Shown here: piece by piece, positions 4,464-5,528 of the stretch
Layout: every line of letters starts with the position of its first letter
Position numbering within the stretch: the stretch's first letter is position 1
Assembly (NCBI GenBank): GCA_017516785.1
Contig: JAFXAV010000062.1
Location: forward strand, 1 to 5,528
Source of the DNA: Oscillospiraceae bacterium
GTDB lineage: Bacteria > Bacillota_A > Clostridia > Oscillospirales > Oscillospiraceae
DNA: 5,528 nucleotides
Direction: 5' to 3'
Program-made: the position numbers and the translations under genes
The notes under the pieces: generated by a model
Databases searched by the model: none
What the model was told of the DNA's origin: nothing
Seen by the model: the letters and a program-made list of their open reading frames with translations, nothing else

Positions 4464-5528
4464 ATGTGCTCAATCATGGGATACTGCAGCCCCAGGGCGG
4501 ACCGCCGGGCATTTGAGGAGGGCTTTTCCCGCACGGTCACCCGCGGGCCGGATGACAGCAGAATCGTTGATACCGGAGCCGGACTGCTTGGTTTTCACCG
4601 TCTGGCTATCATGGGCCTGCATCCGGAGGGGATGCAGCCGTTCGGGTTGAACGGGAGTTTTCTGGTGTGCAATGGCGAGATTTACGGGTTTGAGAAGCTG
4701 AAACAGAAGTTGTCCGAAAAATATACCTTTGTCAGCCAGTCAGACTGCGAGATCTTGCTTCCCCTCTATCAAGAACACGGCGTGGAGATGTTCTCCATGC
4801 TGGACGCGGAATTCGCTCTTATTCTGTACGACGCGGAGACCGGCGGTTTTGTCGCCGCCCGCGACCCCATTGGTATCCGACCTCTGTACTACGGTTATGA
4901 CAAAGAAGGCTCCATTCTCTTTGCCAGCGAACCGAAAAACCTTCTGGATCTGACCGACAAGATCATGCCCTTCCCTCCCGGTCATTACTTCAAGGACGGG
5001 CAGTTCGTCTGCTACTGTGACCTGACCAAAGTGGAAAACATCTGCCATGACGATTTGGACACTATATGCTCCAACATCCGTGAAAAGCTGATCGCAGGGG
5101 TAGAAAAAAGGCTGGTGGCAGATGCCAAGGTCGGTTTCCTGCTCAGCGGCGGTCTGGATTCCTCTTTGGTCTGCTCCATTGCCGCCAAAAGGAGCAAGAC
5201 TCCTATCAAGACGTTTGCTATCGGCATGAGTGAAGATGCTATCGACCTGAAATATGCCCGTGAGGTAGCAGAACACATCGGCAGTGACCACACCGAAGTC
5301 ATTATCACAAAAGACAGCGTGCTCAGCGCCCTGGAGTGGGTCATCATGGTGCTGGGAACTTACGACATCACAACGATCCGCGCCAGCATGGGTATGTATC
5401 TGCTCTGCGAAGCGATCCATAAGAACACGGATATTCGGGTGCTGCTGACCGGCGAAATTTCGGATGAACTGTTCGGGTATAAATACACTGATTTCGCTCC
5501 CTCGGCAGAAGCCTTCCAGAAAGAGGCG
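4464..5528 (+). CDS. asnB: Glutamine-hydrolysing asparagine synthetase, 3' end beyond window
   Basis: 355 residues are visible of a protein usually above 500; the frame is open to the window edge. AsnB makes asparagine from aspartate and ATP, with ammonia cut from glutamine. The start is MCSIMGY, giving Cys2 as the N-terminal nucleophile after Met removal. The class II amidotransferase domain shows RGPDDS (27-32), FHRLAI (R46), NGEIYG (70-75), SQSDCEIL (D94), RDPIGIRPLYYG (133-144) and FASEPKNL. The synthetase domain shows the ATP pyrophosphatase loop SGGLDSS (228-234), TYDITTIRAS and LLTGEISDELFG (327-338). In E. coli AsnB the last block reads SGEGSDEVFGGY; here one Gly is Ile332 and one of the two Gly before Tyr is absent. 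GGAGG lies 7 nt upstream of the ATG. No separate promoter is seen in the 51-bp gap, so transcription from the glnN promoter is likely, which would couple glutamine supply to its use. Confidence 0.95.
   Translation, partial: MCSIMGYCSPRADRRAFEEGFSRTVTRGPDDSRIVDTGAGLLGFHRLAIMGLHPEGMQPFGLNGSFLVCNGEIYGFEKLKQKLSEKYTFVSQSDCEILLPLYQEHGVEMFSMLDAEFALILYDAETGGFVAARDPIGIRPLYYGYDKEGSILFASEPKNLLDLTDKIMPFPPGHYFKDGQFVCYCDLTKVENICHDDLDTICSNIREKLIAGVEKRLVADAKVGFLLSGGLDSSLVCSIAAKRSKTPIKTFAIGMSEDAIDLKYAREVAEHIGSDHTEVIITKDSVLSALEWVIMVLGTYDITTIRASMGMYLLCEAIHKNTDIRVLLTGEISDELFGYKYTDFAPSAEAFQKEA

Noticed and set aside
4740..5420. Minus-strand 226-codon frame opposite asnB
   Set aside because: It is antisense to the amidotransferase and ATP-site motifs of AsnB, and is a shadow frame.

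Overview
The window is a nitrogen-assimilation block from a Gram-positive bacterium. Base composition (mid-50s percent GC), strong AGGAGG-type ribosome binding sites, TTGACA/TATAAT-type promoters, leader terminators with long U-tracts, and a type I plus type III glutamine synthetase pair beside an ANTAR regulator all point to a gut clostridium. An Oscillospiraceae-type organism (Flavonifractor/Oscillibacter relatives) is my best guess. That placement is inference from gene content, not a database result.

Layout: positions 1-31 hold the first ten codons of pyrG (CTP synthase) on the minus strand, behind its own promoter (132-161) and a leader terminator (61-121). Next, also on the minus strand, come an ANTAR-domain regulator (180-764) and a short type I glutamine synthetase-like gene (800-2017). 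These two are 35 bp apart and appear to form an operon reading toward pyrG. A divergent control region (2018-2318) carries two back-to-back promoters, each followed by a leader terminator. Rightward, a type III glutamine synthetase, glnN (2319-4412), is followed after 51 bp by asnB, glutamine-dependent asparagine synthetase (4464 to the window edge, incomplete).

How the parts may work together: GlnN makes glutamine. AsnB and CTP synthase are both glutamine amidotransferases that spend it. The ANTAR protein is probably an RNA-binding antiterminator. The glnN leader contains a hairpin with the A1/G4 hexaloop expected of an ANTAR target, placed so that it excludes the terminator.

The most unusual points are these. 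The type I GS-like protein keeps its metal- and substrate-binding motifs but has Lys where the catalytic flap Glu should be, Gly where the B. subtilis-type feedback-inhibition Arg should be, and no C-terminal tail. Its partner regulator has a receiver domain without the phospho-acceptor Asp. Together they suggest, as a hypothesis, a GS-like sensor coupled to a phosphorylation-independent RNA-binding regulator. All three leaders also share one layout, in which the 5' arm of the terminator can fold on itself.
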